Shown here: positions 12,331-25,439 of the stretch, piece after piece
How positions within the stretch are numbered: the stretch's first letter is position 1
Layout: each line of letters opens with the position of its first letter
Assembly (NCBI RefSeq): GCF_023856365.1
Contig: NC_064541.1
Span: 26,886,214-26,950,213, forward strand
Direction of reading: 5' to 3'
Length of the DNA stretch: 64,000 bases
Origin: Brienomyrus brachyistius
Taxonomy: Eukaryota > Chordata > Actinopteri > Osteoglossiformes > Mormyridae
Made by a program: the position numbers and the translations under genes
The notes under the pieces: model-generated
What the model was told of the DNA's origin: nothing
What the model saw: the letters and a program-made list of their open reading frames with translations, nothing else
Database searches by the model: none

Positions 12331-12665
12331 ACATCATCAGGCCCAATGCCAAACCTGCGTGAAGTTGCCCCCCTTCACCATATGTTTCAGGTTTCAACCA
12401 AACTGTGGCCTGTACTACGAAGTGGGGTTACTGGCTTATTGGGGTAACTTTGCAAGGAACTTGATGACGTGTGGTGTAACTTCCATTTTTGTTGTGGAGC
12501 ACTCATCTCTATAGTGCTTGTAAACCTTATTGTTGTGTCTATAATTAGGCACCTGTGTGTGTGGCTGTGTTTAACCAATTGGATCATGGGTGCGTTTATT
12601 TGAAATGAAAATGAACAGACTTAGAAAGCTTTTGTTTTGAAATTGCAAGGAAGTGACATCATGAT

Positions 12666-13692
12666 ATATCCATCCGTCCATTTTCTAAACTGCTTGTCCT
12701 CCTGGGTCGGGGGGGGGTCCGGAGCCTATCCCGGTGGGGGAAACCGGAGTACCCGGAGGAAACCCCACGACGACATGGGGAGATATTGCAAACTCCTCAC
12801 ACATGTGACCCAGGCGGAGACTCGAACCCGGGTCCCAGAGGTGTGAGTGTGGAAGTAAAATTGGACATTGGTAGGCCTGGGAGGGGGGGCATATTGGGTC
12901 TGTTATGTCTTAGGCCTTAGGCAAGAAGAGATTGTTTTAAATACTGTGTGACCTCGCTTCGCGATAGCTGCCTGCAGTAAGTTCCGCAGACCCTGAAGAA
13001 AGCTCGGACCTTGGAGAGGCAGACAAGGGGGGGGGAGAAACCACCTGCAGGAGGAGATTCGAAGCTGCCCCAACTGGTGCACAGTGAGTTATAGCTTTAT
13101 AGAATAGTTGTGGCAGACAATATATAGCAAGCTATGCAGTAGTGCAAATGTATAAGTAGCTATGTTAATCATACTAATCATATATTAACCATGTATTTGC
13201 AGTGATTCAATGACAAGGATGTCAATATGTTAATCATTAATCAATTGAACACCCAAACATTAATTGTGATTCAATGTCATATGATCAATATCTATATACA
13301 TATCTCAAGTAGAGTCTAGAAGCCGAGACAGATTCCGGTAAACTGAGCTAGATGGGTGGATTTTACCTTGTCACCAAGGTGAACCAATAGAGCAGGAGAA
13401 TGGTGTTATACATTTGAGCTCGGTTTGTTGGTGTTTCGTGACCAGTCAGGATTTAGAGTTCCTTATTGGGAATTGGGAGTTATGGTTTATCAACTGGTTG
13501 CTCTGTGAGCTTCGGGTGACTTGGTACCAAGTACCAGAGTGTGACGGGAGGCTTTGCTGAGTTGCTTGAATAAAAGAGATTTCCTTTACCCACCAAACTG
13601 AGAGGTCCGACTTTTATTCTAAGTGTTATATTTAAAATTTTTCTACCACATGAGGCAACAGTGCTAACCACTGCACCACCATGCCACCCCAT
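12666..13692 (-). mobile_element. GATG-tailed SINE split by an LTR insertion
   Basis: The inverted tail and body lie at 12,666-12,847 and the inverted tRNA-like head at 13,651-13,692 (ctaaccactgcaccaccatg). The two halves join exactly if the intervening LTR and one TGAG are removed. Confidence 0.85.
12848..13650 (+). mobile_element. Solo LTR of a retrovirus-like or Gypsy element
   Basis: 803 bp bounded by TGTGG and CCACA, the inverted TG...CA ends of an LTR, with a 4-bp target duplication TGAG at 12,844-12,847 and 13,651-13,654 inside a SINE. An AATAAA at 13,569 sits about 80 bp from the 3' end, as expected for an LTR R region. No internal coding region remains. The first about 55 bp recur at 47,214. 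A 4-bp duplication fits ERV1 or some Gypsy lineages; I cannot choose. Confidence 0.8.
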
Positions 13693-14424
13693 CATCATGT
13701 GTTTCTGTGTCAAATGTATACAAGTGTGTTTAGTGTTTTGCAAATCACGGTGTGTACTGTTTTGCAAAAAGTGTGAAGCTGACAATGTGCAAATCTGGGC
13801 TAGTGTTGAGTGTTAGGTTTCGCTAAATGTGATAAAGTTTTAATTTTAGTGTATAAGCAAAAAAATTGTAATAGTGTAGAAAATATGCTGGGACCCTTGG
13901 ATTTTTTTATTTTGGACTATTCGTATCAGCTCATATAAATGTTTAATTCATAACCAAAAGTTGAAAAATTCCACTGTATACTCGTGTAGGTCATTGACAT
14001 GACACAGTCAGGTAGAAATTATATACATATAACTCTTACGTGGTTATTGGTGTCAGGAGAAAAATGTAAGCCTAAGAATAGACAGTAATTTATTATAATA
14101 CATTTGTAAGCGGGGTTTTTTAAAATGAACTGATTATTTCATTAATTAACTGAGAGCAGCGAATTATCTTTTATGCTGTTATCTGAATTTATGAGAAAAT
14201 CACTGGATCTGGTGGTAAATGAAGCAAATCAGCTAACATAACAAATCCCAAATTAAACCATGGGCTAGCTATATCTTTCAGATCTGAGCCGAATTAATAT
14301 TTGATGTTAATTAAATTCAATTAGCCCTCTTTGACACCAAGGAACTCGATCTCTCCCTCAAGTGAATGATGAAAGCGATATTGCTCTATAACTCGCGTTA
14401 CAGTTTGTATCAGCGCCTGCAGTG

Positions 14425-14557
14425 TGACCAATCAGCGCGCTCGTTTCGTTGGCCAATGATATTGATCCTGAGAGTTCATCTGCGCTACGGGGCGTGTTTC
14501 TCTCCTCGGGTGTTTGGAGCGGTGCGGCTCGGGGGGAAAATGTTACTGCGCTGTCTG
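14425..14557 (+). promoter_or_regulatory. nod1: NOD1 promoter and 5' non-coding exon
   Basis: Two CCAAT boxes (14,428-14,432 and 14,453-14,457) about 25 bp apart precede a GC-rich segment without a TATA box, ending at a strong donor (CTG|gtaagt, 14,558). The exon contains ATG 14,540. If spliced to the acceptor at 15,707 this ATG runs to a stop at 15,762-15,764, giving a 24-codon upstream frame instead of NOD1. The transcription start itself cannot be read from the sequence. Confidence 0.65.
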
Positions 14558-14829
14558 GTAAGTTTCTTGATATCCAGATAGTTGAACAAGAAGCATTACG
14601 TATAAGGTAGTTAATAGAATTACATGTGAGAGCCTGTGCATTCATTAGATCCACTTGCTCTTGTTCGTGTTAAAACGCGTCCGTTTTGGATACATTAATA
14701 CATAGAAAGGTAGATATGTACTCATCAGGTTACGCTTTGTGTCTTTTGACAAAATGAAAGTGTGGTTTCGCTTCACTTCTAGGTTCTAAAAACCTATAAT
14801 TTATGTGAAGTGATTTCCAGGCGTTCTTT

Positions 14830-14955
14830 AAGATAAGACAAGAGCAATATTATTGATCACGGGGCGAAAAAAACCTTGTTTACACTAGCAACACATTTCC
14901 ATCCGATTTCGAACCGGGGACCACTATATTACGGAAACTTACGTTAGCGACACTG
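14830..14955 (-). mobile_element. Short SINE-like repeat, second copy
   Basis: Diverged relative of 11,175-11,330, in NOD1 intron 1. Confidence 0.4.
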
Positions 14956-15747
14956 CTTATATTGTCGATTGGTTTCATAAATTAAAAAGTAAATGTTTAA
15001 ATTGAACTGCCTGAAAGTTTTTAAACCTTTCCATCTCGAAATAATGACAAGATATTCTTTCTGTCCAAGTGTTTAACTCTGATGGGTTCTAATTGTTTGG
15101 TGGATCTGGCATCTAATACAGGACGTAATAAACCTGTTCTCGTAGATGGATGGATGTTCATTTAATGGAACAAATAAACAAAATCAAGTTCATGTACTCA
15201 TCTTGAAGGACCTGAATCTTGCAGTGGTGGCAATATATAGATTATAGGCTTCCTTCTACCCTCTTTCTGATAAGAACTTATTCAGAACACTTTTTCAGTA
15301 TAGATCATCAACAGGCCAATCCTACCACAGTATCATTTCGGACGTAAAAGCCTGCTTGTAGTATATGGCTCCAGCTTGAGTTTGGGAACCACTGTGTTAC
15401 AAATGGTATCAATACTGCATCTATATTTCTAATCTACTGGTATACAGATCAACAGCTACATTTTTTTAACCCTGTGTGCAGTGCTGCAACGACAAGGCAT
15501 ATTCTACACAGTATTGTACAATTAAACTGTTTAAAGCAGATAAGAGGATAAGAAGAATCCTGGAGAACATATCAGCAAGCTCTGTGTACCTTGTAATATG
15601 CTTTATTACTTTTGTACCGTACTCTGTAGATGCATTCTTGTAGTGTAACATTTCAGTTAACCATTAACAAAGAAGAAATATCAATTTTTTCTATTTCCCA
15701 TTTCCAGCCAACCTTCACTCGCTTTGAGATGACAGTAGACGCATCCC

Positions 15748-18700
15748 ATGCATGTGGGTGGTGAGGGTGAGCCAGCGGATGCCATGCTGTGCGGCCCAGG
15801 CATGGAGGTGACCCCCAGGAGCCCTGCGTCCACCTGCAGGTTGCTCACAGTGCACAGGGAACTGCTGGTACATCAGGTGAAGAACGTCCAGTGCATTCTG
15901 GACAACTTCCAGCGCAGTGGCTACTTCTGCTCTGAGGACGTGGAGATCGTATTGCGTACCTCCACTAGGCCTGACCAGGTAGGCCACACTCGCATTCCCG
16001 CGCACACACAGGCAACTCTGCTTGTCACCATGGGGTTTCCAATAGCTTGAAATTTATATTACTCAGATGCGTAAGATCCTGGAGCTGGTCCAAAGCAAAG
16101 GGGAAGAAACCTCGGAATACTTTGTGTACATTCTCCACAAGATCTGCGACGCCTTTATTGACCTACAGCCTTGGCTTAGGGATGTCCAGTATGAGCCCTC
16201 CAGCTTCATCCAGCAAATACCTGTGCATAACACTGACCCAAGTAAGTCTTTCTATTAGCTTCACACCCTTAAGGTCCAAGGTTGTGTCTATCCTCCTACA
16301 GCAGGTTATTTTGCAGCAAATTATTTATTTACATATTTAAATTATAGCAGATGAAGTGATCACATAACATCTGTATAACCACGGCAGCATCCACCCAGCC
16401 ACGCTTCCAGTCTCTGTAGCAATTGCCAGGTTAAACATCTCATACATGCCATATGATATTCATATTCAGCTTACAATATTTACTTGGGTTCATCATAAAT
16501 CGCGGGGTATTTGTATTAAAAAAAAAAAACCTCCTTGCTTCACTGAGTATCCAGCCGAGTTTAAACATGCACACTGAGCCAAAGCTCTCTCGCAGTCAGC
16601 AGATACACTGAGAAGCTGCGACATGAGCTGGGACGTGACACCCAGTTCATCGTGTCCTACTCCCAGAAGGAAGAGATCCCTCTGGAGAACATGTATACAG
16701 ACACCCTGATGGAGATGCTCAACGAACGCAACGAGAACCTCGAATACGTTAGTAGTGTGGAACAACTCCTCGACGACACTGGGGCCTTCAACAAGCATGC
16801 TGATACCATCTTAATAACTGGCGATGCAGGCATTGGCAAGTCCATCCTGCTCCAGAAGGTACAGAACCTATGGTCCAAAAGGGAGCTGATGACTGGGGCC
16901 AAATTTTTCTTCAAGTTCCGATGCAGGATGTTCAGTTCTTTCAAAGAGACAGATGAGATTTCCTTGAAGGACCTCCTATTCAAGCACAATTGCTACCCAG
17001 ACAATGATCCAGATGGGGAGATCTTCAGTTATATTCAGAGGTTCCCTGAGACGGTGCTCTTCACGTTTGATGGCTACGATGAGATAAACCCTGACTTCGA
17101 CTTGGGTAACATGCCTGAGGTGGTGTCCCCAGAGGATAAGACCCACCCGCTCCTACTACTCATGAACCTTCTCAGTGGAAAGTTGCTCAAGGGATCCCTG
17201 AAAATTCTCACTGCTCGAACAGGAACTGAGGTTGAAAGTCGGGTGCTGAAAAAGAAAGTGTTTCTCAAGGGGTTCTCACCAGAGCACCTCAAGCGATACA
17301 CCGCCCTGCACTTCCCAGAGAGGGAGTACAGGGACCAGGTGTCTGTGCAGTTGGAGGCTAACCCCCACCTCTGCAGCTTGTGCTCCATCCCCTTGTTCTG
17401 TTGGATCATCTTTAAGAGCTTCAAGCACTTCCGTGCTATGTATGATGACTTTGAGCTTCCTGAAAGCTGTGTGACCATCACCAAAGTTTTCCTGCTGCTG
17501 TCCGAGGTCTTCCTCAGCCGCTTGTCTACCCCCAACATGTTGAAGAAGAGCACCCGCTGTACCAGTGACATGTTCAAAGCAGGACTTCAGGTTTTGGCAG
17601 CTGTGGCGAAGCTGGCACTCCTTGGCATGCGGAAGGGCAAGTTTATGTTTGATTATAATGAAATCGCTGCCTGTGGCGTCAGTGAGGATGACCTGCAGGT
17701 AGGCTTCCTGAGGCCGGTTGACCAATATGATGGCTGCGGGCAACCTGCCACCTTTGAGTTCCTGCACGTAACCCTGCAGTCTTTCCTGGCTGCCTTTAGT
17801 CTCATACTGGAGGAGGAAATGAAGTCCAGGGAGATCTTGGAGTTTTTCTCTGAGTGTGAATACCGGAAAGAGTCTCTCTTCTCCTGTGGTCCATGCCTTG
17901 GGGGTTCCAAGCCCCGTCAAAGTGACCCCTTTCAAACTAATGAGCATCTCCAGTTCACCAACCTCTTCTTGTGCGGACTGCTCTCTAAGCCTAATGGCAG
18001 CCTACTGGAGCACCTGCTTCCCCCGGCCTCTTTGCGCAAGAAGAGGGGAGTTCTAAAATCTTACTTGTCCAAAACCGTGAAGTCACATCTGCAGGGCCTG
18101 CCACGCTACACAGGTGAGACCGGGGACAAAAAGGTACATGTGATGGGCAACTTCCTGTGGATGCTGCGCTGCATATTCGAGACCGCCAGCGAGGATGTGG
18201 CCCGACTGGCTGCCAGGGGCATCTCAGCTGACTACATAAAGTTGGCCTACTGCAACATGTTCTCCGCCGACTGTGGTGCTCTCAACTTTGTGCTGCACCA
18301 CCACCGCAAGCGTCTGGGCATAGACATGGACAACAACAATATCAGCGACTATGGCATCAAGCAGCTGCGCCCATCTTTCAGCAAGATGACCGTGGTGAGG
18401 TGAGTCAATGCCATACCTTGGGGCTAAAAGAGGACACTGTGGAAAAAGATGAGGAAACAAGGACAGGGGTAGCTGTCAACTCAACGACCATTAAAGTTGG
18501 CCGATTTCCTGCCTGTGTAGAAGCATACAGCACTGTCTCTTTCCATGTTCAGGCTGTGCGTCAACCAAGTCACAGACAGCAGCATGGAAGTGCTTGCAGA
18601 GGAGTTGGTGAAGTATAAAGTGGTCACAGTCCTGGGGTAGGTCAATACACATATCAGCTGTGGTCAATGATGTCACCCCAATGATTAACTTATAAACAGG

Positions 18701-19100
18701 GTCCGAAATTGACACCAGGAAGGTGCCAAATGAGGGTGGATTTTCCGTTTGGCAAGTAAATTCCAGAAGACTAGCCACACTAGCAGGATAGGGTTTGTAC
18801 TAACTCACTTGGTAACAGTTAACTTGACAGGACATAAATACTTAGTAGTACCTCAATTACTGCTATACAAATCATGAACAAATATAGTTGAACTTGAGAT
18901 AAAACGTGCATCACAATTCATTAATGATGAATTAACATGAGAAAAGTTTGCAACTAAGACTTGGTTTGCGGTTAATTCATAAGTAATAGTATGATACTAT
19001 TTGTGCCCCGTCGGGTAGAGTGTTACCAGTTGTGTAATGAAACTATCCTCTGAGAGGCTGTAGTGCATTTGATTTGTGCACGTGTACACACGCATGCACA

Positions 19101-19143
<43 letters not shown>

Positions 19144-22100
19144 TTGTATTCATATCTTTGTGCGAACCATCCATTCATTTCAATTGGTATAACTCTAATC
19201 CCAACTATGACACCCTTAACCCCTACCCAGCCCTAACCATAACCTTAACCATAAGTAACCAAACTAAATACAAGACTATTGGCATTTTTAGTTTTTTGAT
19301 TGCGGTCAGATTTTCATAAAATTGAATTTCTCATTGTGGGAAGCAAAACAATTATTCCCGCAACGTTAAAATAACAGATTTTTATCGCATTGCTGTTGTC
19401 ATTTGATCCCCACAATGTAATTATATGCACACACACACACACACATCGGCCCTGCTTCCAAGTGCCTCCCTGAACCTGGCATTTTTATCTAAGCCTGTCT
19501 AACCAACCATCTGACAAAAACTGCAACCAGACAATAAACAACAGAAGCAGAGTAGGGGCGGCTCTTCACAGAATGTGGGTAACTATCATTTGCCGCCAGT
19601 CTGCTGCTAGTTACCGTCAGGCTAAGTAAAAGTGATGTAGTGATGAAGTTGTAAGCCAACCTTTAAAATGAAAACAAATGCATGAGCGACACACAAAGGA
19701 ATTCGGGTTGGTCAGTGGATTTAAAAAAAAAATTTTTAACTACCAACCACCTTGGCTAGTGAGTCAAAAAGTTAATTTCGGACGCTGCTTATAAAGAACC
19801 CCTTGGTTGTGAGAAAATGCTGACATATTTTAATCAAATGTTCTATTACACAGACTTTACAAGAATCACATTACAGATGTTGGAGCCAAACTGGTTGCTC
19901 AGATCATTGAGCAGTGCCCAAGTTTGAGAATCGTCAAGTATGTTCTGTTTTTAAAACTTTAGTCTGTTTTGCTATATGCGGTTAATAGTAACGAATATCA
20001 TAAATAATATATGTGGGTATTTCTAGAAATACAAATTCTATCACTTTTAAAGAATACAGGTTTAGTTTCAATGCTGCTCGTATGGCTAATGTCATGTACA
20101 TCTATAAATCTGGGTGGAAAATATACTGTAATTATTAAAATTGCCGTATCTTTTGATAAATCCAGTACCTCTAATTGTTCAGTTTACTGTAAACCGCCCT
20201 AGTGTGTGTGACGAGACCTGTGCTTTCACATGTACACTCATCATGATCCTGGTACTTTAGCAGAGATTTTTTCCTTGAATCTGTCATCTGAAAAGGTGTC
20301 ACTAACGTGATATTGGGAGTTTCTGTGGCAGCTGATATCTGAGGAATGGAGTCACCTGTGGATTAAGTGGTAAAATTATACTGTGACATCAGGTGTCGGT
20401 TTGGCAGATGTCTGTAACATACTTCTCATTCTAATGTGAAAGCAATGTCTGGCTTCCGATATTTACCAGCCAGAAAAAGGAACCGTTAGATGTTATGTAA
20501 CAACTAAGCCTTTGGTTGTGGCGACACTAATAATAATAAAAAAAAAAATGGCACTTTGTGTTCTGACGATGTATCCTGGCTCCTTCTCTTTAGACTTGGG
20601 TGTAACAAAATCACCAGTGTAGGGGGGAAGTGCCTGGCCAGTGCGATTCAGAAGAGCAAAACCATCTTTGATATTGGGTAACGTTAAGAAAGCATCGCCT
20701 CGGCCGCCGGTCCCCGTGGGGCCATGTTTCACGGTGCTTTCCCGTGTGCAGGATGTGGGGTAACCCCATCGGAGACGAGGGGGCCGCAGTGTTTGCAGAG
20801 GCACTAAAGAACCACCCCAGCTTGACAAACCTGAGGTGAGCTGCCCCCCCCCCCCCCCCCTTCATTGGGTGGTAAATAGAACAGTCCGTGGGGTCTTTAC
20901 CTTGTTTAAGCGGTAAAGTCATGGGGATGAATTAAGAGAAGGCTGGAGATGAGAGGCAGAAATATGGAAGAGAGGGTTAGGAAGCTGTTTCCAGAAGGCA
21001 GAGAGGAGTTCGGGAGATTTCCCTGGGCTCTTGGAGTCCAGAGCCTCTTTAAGTTCAGTGATTGAACGAGGAGCATCTGGATACGAGAGCCGGGGGAGGG
21101 GTAGGACATCGAGAAACGAATGGGGATTGGAGGGTGGAGAGATGGAGAGTGGGGAGACAGAGGGTGGAGAGAATAAATCTGAAGAATTTCTGAAAACTGA
21201 AAAAGCAGTTGCTTTCCTGAGGGTTAGTGGTGAGAACCCCATCCTTAGTTTTGAATAAAGAGATCATTGAAAATGAATCACATTGCTCAAGTCTGAGAGG
21301 CAATAATTTACTAGCTACAGCTAACTGGAAGAAAGCACACTTGTGATCAGATGAAGAGGAAAGCAGAGACGTATTAAAATTGGCAGGTACAAGAGAGCAA
21401 GAAACAAAGATTTAATCTACACGAGACTGAGATTTGAATCTAGGTGAGAAAATGAGCATTCTGTAAGAGAAAGGTTAACTAAACAGAGGAAGTTGACCAA
21501 ATTCAGATCCTCTACAAATTTACCTAAGGAATGGGTGGAGGGTGGCACCCAGCTACCCAAGAGAGAGGGAGATTTATCCAGAACAGGGTCGTAGATGACA
21601 TTGGCATCAGTTCCGATAATAATCTCAAACTCCTGGAATTTAAGAATGTGGTTTGACAGGTCCAGGAAGAATGAGCTATGAGAGGGGGTGGGAACCTAAG
21701 CGGGCAACAAAGTAGACCTTCCTACCCCCCAGGTCAGAAAGAATATAGCAGAACCTCAAATGGAGAATTCGAATCTAAAGGGACTACCCGACCAGAAAGA
21801 CCACCCTGCATCTCCGAGAAGAAGCTGATGATGGGGAAATCACCTTGTAGAAGCTGGAGGCGGGGAAAGGGCCTCCTCACTCGCCATCAGAGCAGGGCGA
21901 CGACTTCTCCATGCTGCAAAGAGCCGAGCGGGGTCTACGCTGATTAGCAGTCATCTGGAGCGATAAGTGGATCATCCGAATTTGGGTTGGATCACCAACA
22001 AGAAAGTGTTGGACTATGGAAAGGGCGAAAAAGGTGGAAGGGACATGCGGGAGAGCAGAGCTTGGGAGCCATTGGCGACAAGTGTCATATGGTCGCCCAA

Positions 22101-24078
22101 AATAGTGTGTTTTTTTTAGCCATTCAACAATATATCAGTTACTTTTTGCTCGTAATTAACATATGTCCTATTGTTAAATTGTGTGTTTTTTTTTCTGGGT
22201 AAATATGTGTACACTTACTAGCCTGATTAAATAGCTTTAACAGTTTTCTTGGACTGCTGAAGATTTTTGCACAGTATTGTATACTCATAGATGCAACTTT
22301 CCGCAGAGAAACATTTTTTTATAATATAGTTTAATAGTGAACCATAATTTAACACTTTTATGTCAGTTATATTGAGTAATTTTTACGGTTCATCCATCTT
22401 CAAACCGCTGGTCCTGATCAGGGTCATGGTGTCGCCCCGGAGTGTGAGGCACAATACTGGGATATACCCTGGATGAGATGCCAGTTCATTGGCGGATGCT
22501 CAGAGTCATACTCTACGAGTGTGAGGCAGCAGGGCTAACCACTGAGCCACTGTGCTGCTCTATTATTTTTAAATAGTATCATTATTCCTCATTCTGTTTT
22601 AACTGCTAGCAGATACTGCGTTTTCAATGGTGTAGCAGTCACTGTCACTATCCGCCACTCTGGTTACCACGGCTCCTTTCAATTGTCATAAAAGCAATTG
22701 AAATGCTGCCTGGCCAGTATTTTTCTGGGGTGTCTTGATTCTTGAATTGCCACACCCCCTCAGCCTCTCAGCCAATGGTATCACCTCAGAAGGGGGGCGG
22801 AGCCTGGCCGCCGCTCTCAAGGAGAACACCTCTGTTCACATTTTCTGGTGAGCATTGCCTAAGTGTGGCCATTATTATCACACCAGCTTACTCGCTTTGT
22901 TCTTTCTCGCTTTCTTTATACGCAGACTTAGAACTAATGATTGGAGTAAGAATTACAAAGCGAACCGAGGGGTGCAGGCTTTAGAATATACTGTATTATA
23001 GTTGGTTTATATGTCCTTTCTTGCATTTAGCGTTGTTGTTTATATACCTGAGTAGCTGGCATGATTCATTCATGGAAGTGTTTCCTGCTATTTCTGAGGT
23101 TATTTCAGCACACAAACCAGAGTATTATGATCACAGTGTCTGTCCGTGTACTTCGCTCTTCTAGGATGCTCCAGAACGAGCTCACAGACGAGGCAGCAAC
23201 CGCCCTGGCTGAAGCGGTCCGGGTTAACATGGGACTGACCCATCTCATGTGAGGACCTGATCTCATGTGGGCCACTGATCTCATGCGGGCCACTGGTCAG
23301 TTCTGTTGGGATAGCTGGTGTTATGATCCGAAGGAGACGCAAACGCTGAAAGCCTCCTGGAACAAGGCTGAGTGGAGAATGAGTCATCAGTTTTTTTTTT
23401 TTTGAAGCAGTAACAGCTGAGTAATTGTTCCTAGTATTAGCCAATTACAAAATGTCGAAAGCGTTAGGAGTTCATTTTAGGGATCTTTACTGTCAAATGT
23501 CAGGCGTTTTAAAATATAACGATATTATCCTTCATAATCTTAAATCTGATCTCGGGTTGTGTTTTCATTTGTTTTCTCACCAAAGTGAAGGTAAAATAGC
23601 AGAGCTTGGTGTAGCTGGATTGTTCTTTTAGGATTGAGGGGTGGTTTCATTTCTCCAGTATGAATGTGGAATGTGGACAGGCCTGATTGGACAATCTCTC
23701 CACCCCGCACATCTCCCCCACAGGCTAATGAACAACAAGCTAACGGTCAAGGGAGCCAGGGAGCTGGCCGAGGCACTGACTCACAACACGACTCTAAAGG
23801 AGATCTGGTGAGTGGCGCTTCCTTATTCAGCGGAGCGGGGCACTGACCACACGTCCTGGCAACCCTGCCGTTTGTAAGAAGTCATGGTGGAAAGTGGTTG
23901 GGGTTGTGAATGTCCTCATTCTTTATGGTATAAGAGGCCCAGAAGCTGCTGCAGTGCAAGATTACTTTTGTTTTGGTGTCCCCCCCCCCTCCCCTCCCCC
24001 CCCAGTGTGAAAGGAAACCTCATTACTGTGGAGGAAGAGGAGCAGTTTGCGGCAGAGAAAAGACTGCGCTTCTGTTGA
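15748..24078 (+). CDS. nod1: NOD1: CARD-NACHT-LRR intracellular receptor
   Basis: NOD1 is a cytosolic sensor of peptidoglycan-derived iE-DAP that recruits RIPK2 through its CARD and activates NF-kB. Coding exons: 15,748-15,978, 16,067-16,241, 16,596-18,399, then 18,553-18,636, 19,854-19,937, 20,594-20,677, 20,752-20,835, 22,764-22,847, 23,165-23,248, 23,724-23,807, and 24,006-24,078. The first two encode the CARD (HRELLVHQVKN, KILELVQSKGEE). The large exon holds the NACHT with Walker A GDAGIGKS, Walker B LFTFDGYDE and sensor LTARTG, then the winged-helix region. The seven 84-nt exons each encode one 28-residue LRR in phase 2; the last exon caps the array and ends RLRFC. Length is 956 aa from ATG 15,748, or 938 from ATG 15,802, which has the better Kozak context and matches the human start region (human 953). 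Every junction is in frame. GGCT next door supports orthology. Confidence 0.96.
19080..19446 (+). repeat. (CA)n-flanked interspersed repeat
   Basis: A (CA)n tract of about 50 bp, a middle with ccctaaccataaccttaacc, and a second short (CA)n. The middle recurs inverted at 54,155-54,345. It lies in the intron after the first LRR exon of NOD1. Confidence 0.65.
20928..22090 (-). mobile_element. L1/Tx1-like LINE remnant (endonuclease and start of RT)
   Basis: Minus-strand translation of 21,700-21,300 gives an endonuclease-like stretch (IIIGTDANVIYDPVLDKS, followed by a degenerate continuation). 21,242-20,930 gives the start of the RT region (ITELKEALDSKSPGKS...SAFW), as in L1/Tx1 ORF2. It has several stops, is 3'-truncated, and inflates the NOD1 intron between the fourth and fifth LRR exons to 1.9 kb. 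Confidence 0.75.
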
Positions 24079-24092
24079 TAAATTGAACGCGA

Positions 24093-24220
<128 letters not shown>

Positions 24221-24938
24221 ACTGATCACACAAGAGGCACAGGAGGGAACAAGGACCCCGGCCCCCCTCCAGCTGCGAGACACAAAGCAAGACCCACAGA
24301 AGCTGATCGACAGCTATGGACTTGCAGATAAAGATTGAAAAATGTGTTTGCACAGCAGATTCTCATGTGTGTGCTGATTGGAGAGCTACACACGCAAATA
24401 CACTAAACATCATTTTAATAACATGGAATCAATCAGCTATATCTGGGCTTTGCATCACATGCATCTTTTACAGTAAACGCCAAAGTGTCAGCCATTCCAG
24501 AATCAGACTCCCTTCATTTTATCTCTAAAGGCAGATACTGCGAGACACCAGCTGCTCTGACCCATCGGTTTCGCTTCTGGGAGTTTTTCTTGCCAAAAAT
24601 GTTTGAAGTGCAGAAGGAAAAGTGATTGGTTCAGAGAGATTACCAATCAGATTGCAGAGGTGCATGTAACCAGTTACTTATTTTTGTGAATGTATTGTAT
24701 ATTAGGGCTGGATGATACTGCTTTGTAATATTTGAAGTTTCTGTGATTATAAATATATAGCCAAATGAAAGGTTATAACAGAATCTGACAGATAACTCGG
24801 TGGTGCCCTGAGTTGTACCAACAGACACAAAGCAAATCCGGCGAATCACTGGCTTCTGCTCAATATCATTTCTATGGAATACATGTCATGACCTGTTTTT
24901 CTTTGTTTCCCCTCTTCACTTATTTTTGTTTAAATTCT

Positions 24939-24944
24939 AATAAA
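24939..24944 (+). promoter_or_regulatory. nod1: Candidate NOD1 poly(A) signal
   Basis: AATAAA about 860 bp after the NOD1 stop and upstream of the next SINE. Other AATAAA motifs further on (near 25,970) are possible. Confidence 0.4.
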
Positions 24945-25081
24945 CGCGCCACAAGCTCCATGAGTGAATACAACAACACGCACATGAATGATTTTGATCA
25001 CGGGTCTCAGACTAAGAGTCTGCAGGGCTCATCTGACTCATACACACACAACATGTTTTTATTTTACTATCTGACCCTCAA

Positions 25082-25430
25082 ATCCATCCATTTTCCAAAC
25101 CGCTTATCCTACTGGGTCGCGGGGGGGAGCCTATCCAGGAAGCACTGGGCATGAGGCAGGGAACAACCCGGGATGGGGGGCCAGCCCATCGCAGGGCACA
25201 CTCACGCATCAGTCACTCACACATGCACACCTACGGGCAATTTAGCAACTCCAATTAGCCTCGGCATGTTTTTTTGGACTGTGGGGAGAAACTGGAGTAC
25301 CCGGAGGAAACCCCACGACGACATGGGGAGAACATGCAAACTCCACACACATGTGACCCAGGCGGAGACTCGAACCCGGGTCCCAGAGGTGTGAGGCAAC
25401 AGTGCTAACCACTGTACCACCATGCCGCCG
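25082..25430 (-). mobile_element. GATG-tailed tRNA-SINE
   Basis: Inverted full-length copy from tail (aatccatccattttcc) to head (ctaaccactgtaccaccatg). Target duplication gaccctcaa occurs on both sides. Confidence 0.87.
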
Positions 25431-25439
25431 ACCCTCAAG

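Noticed and set aside
16493..18460. Long antisense frames opposite the NOD1 NACHT exon (up to 223 codons)
   Set aside because: Shadows of a long, GC-rich coding exon; the + strand product is unambiguous.
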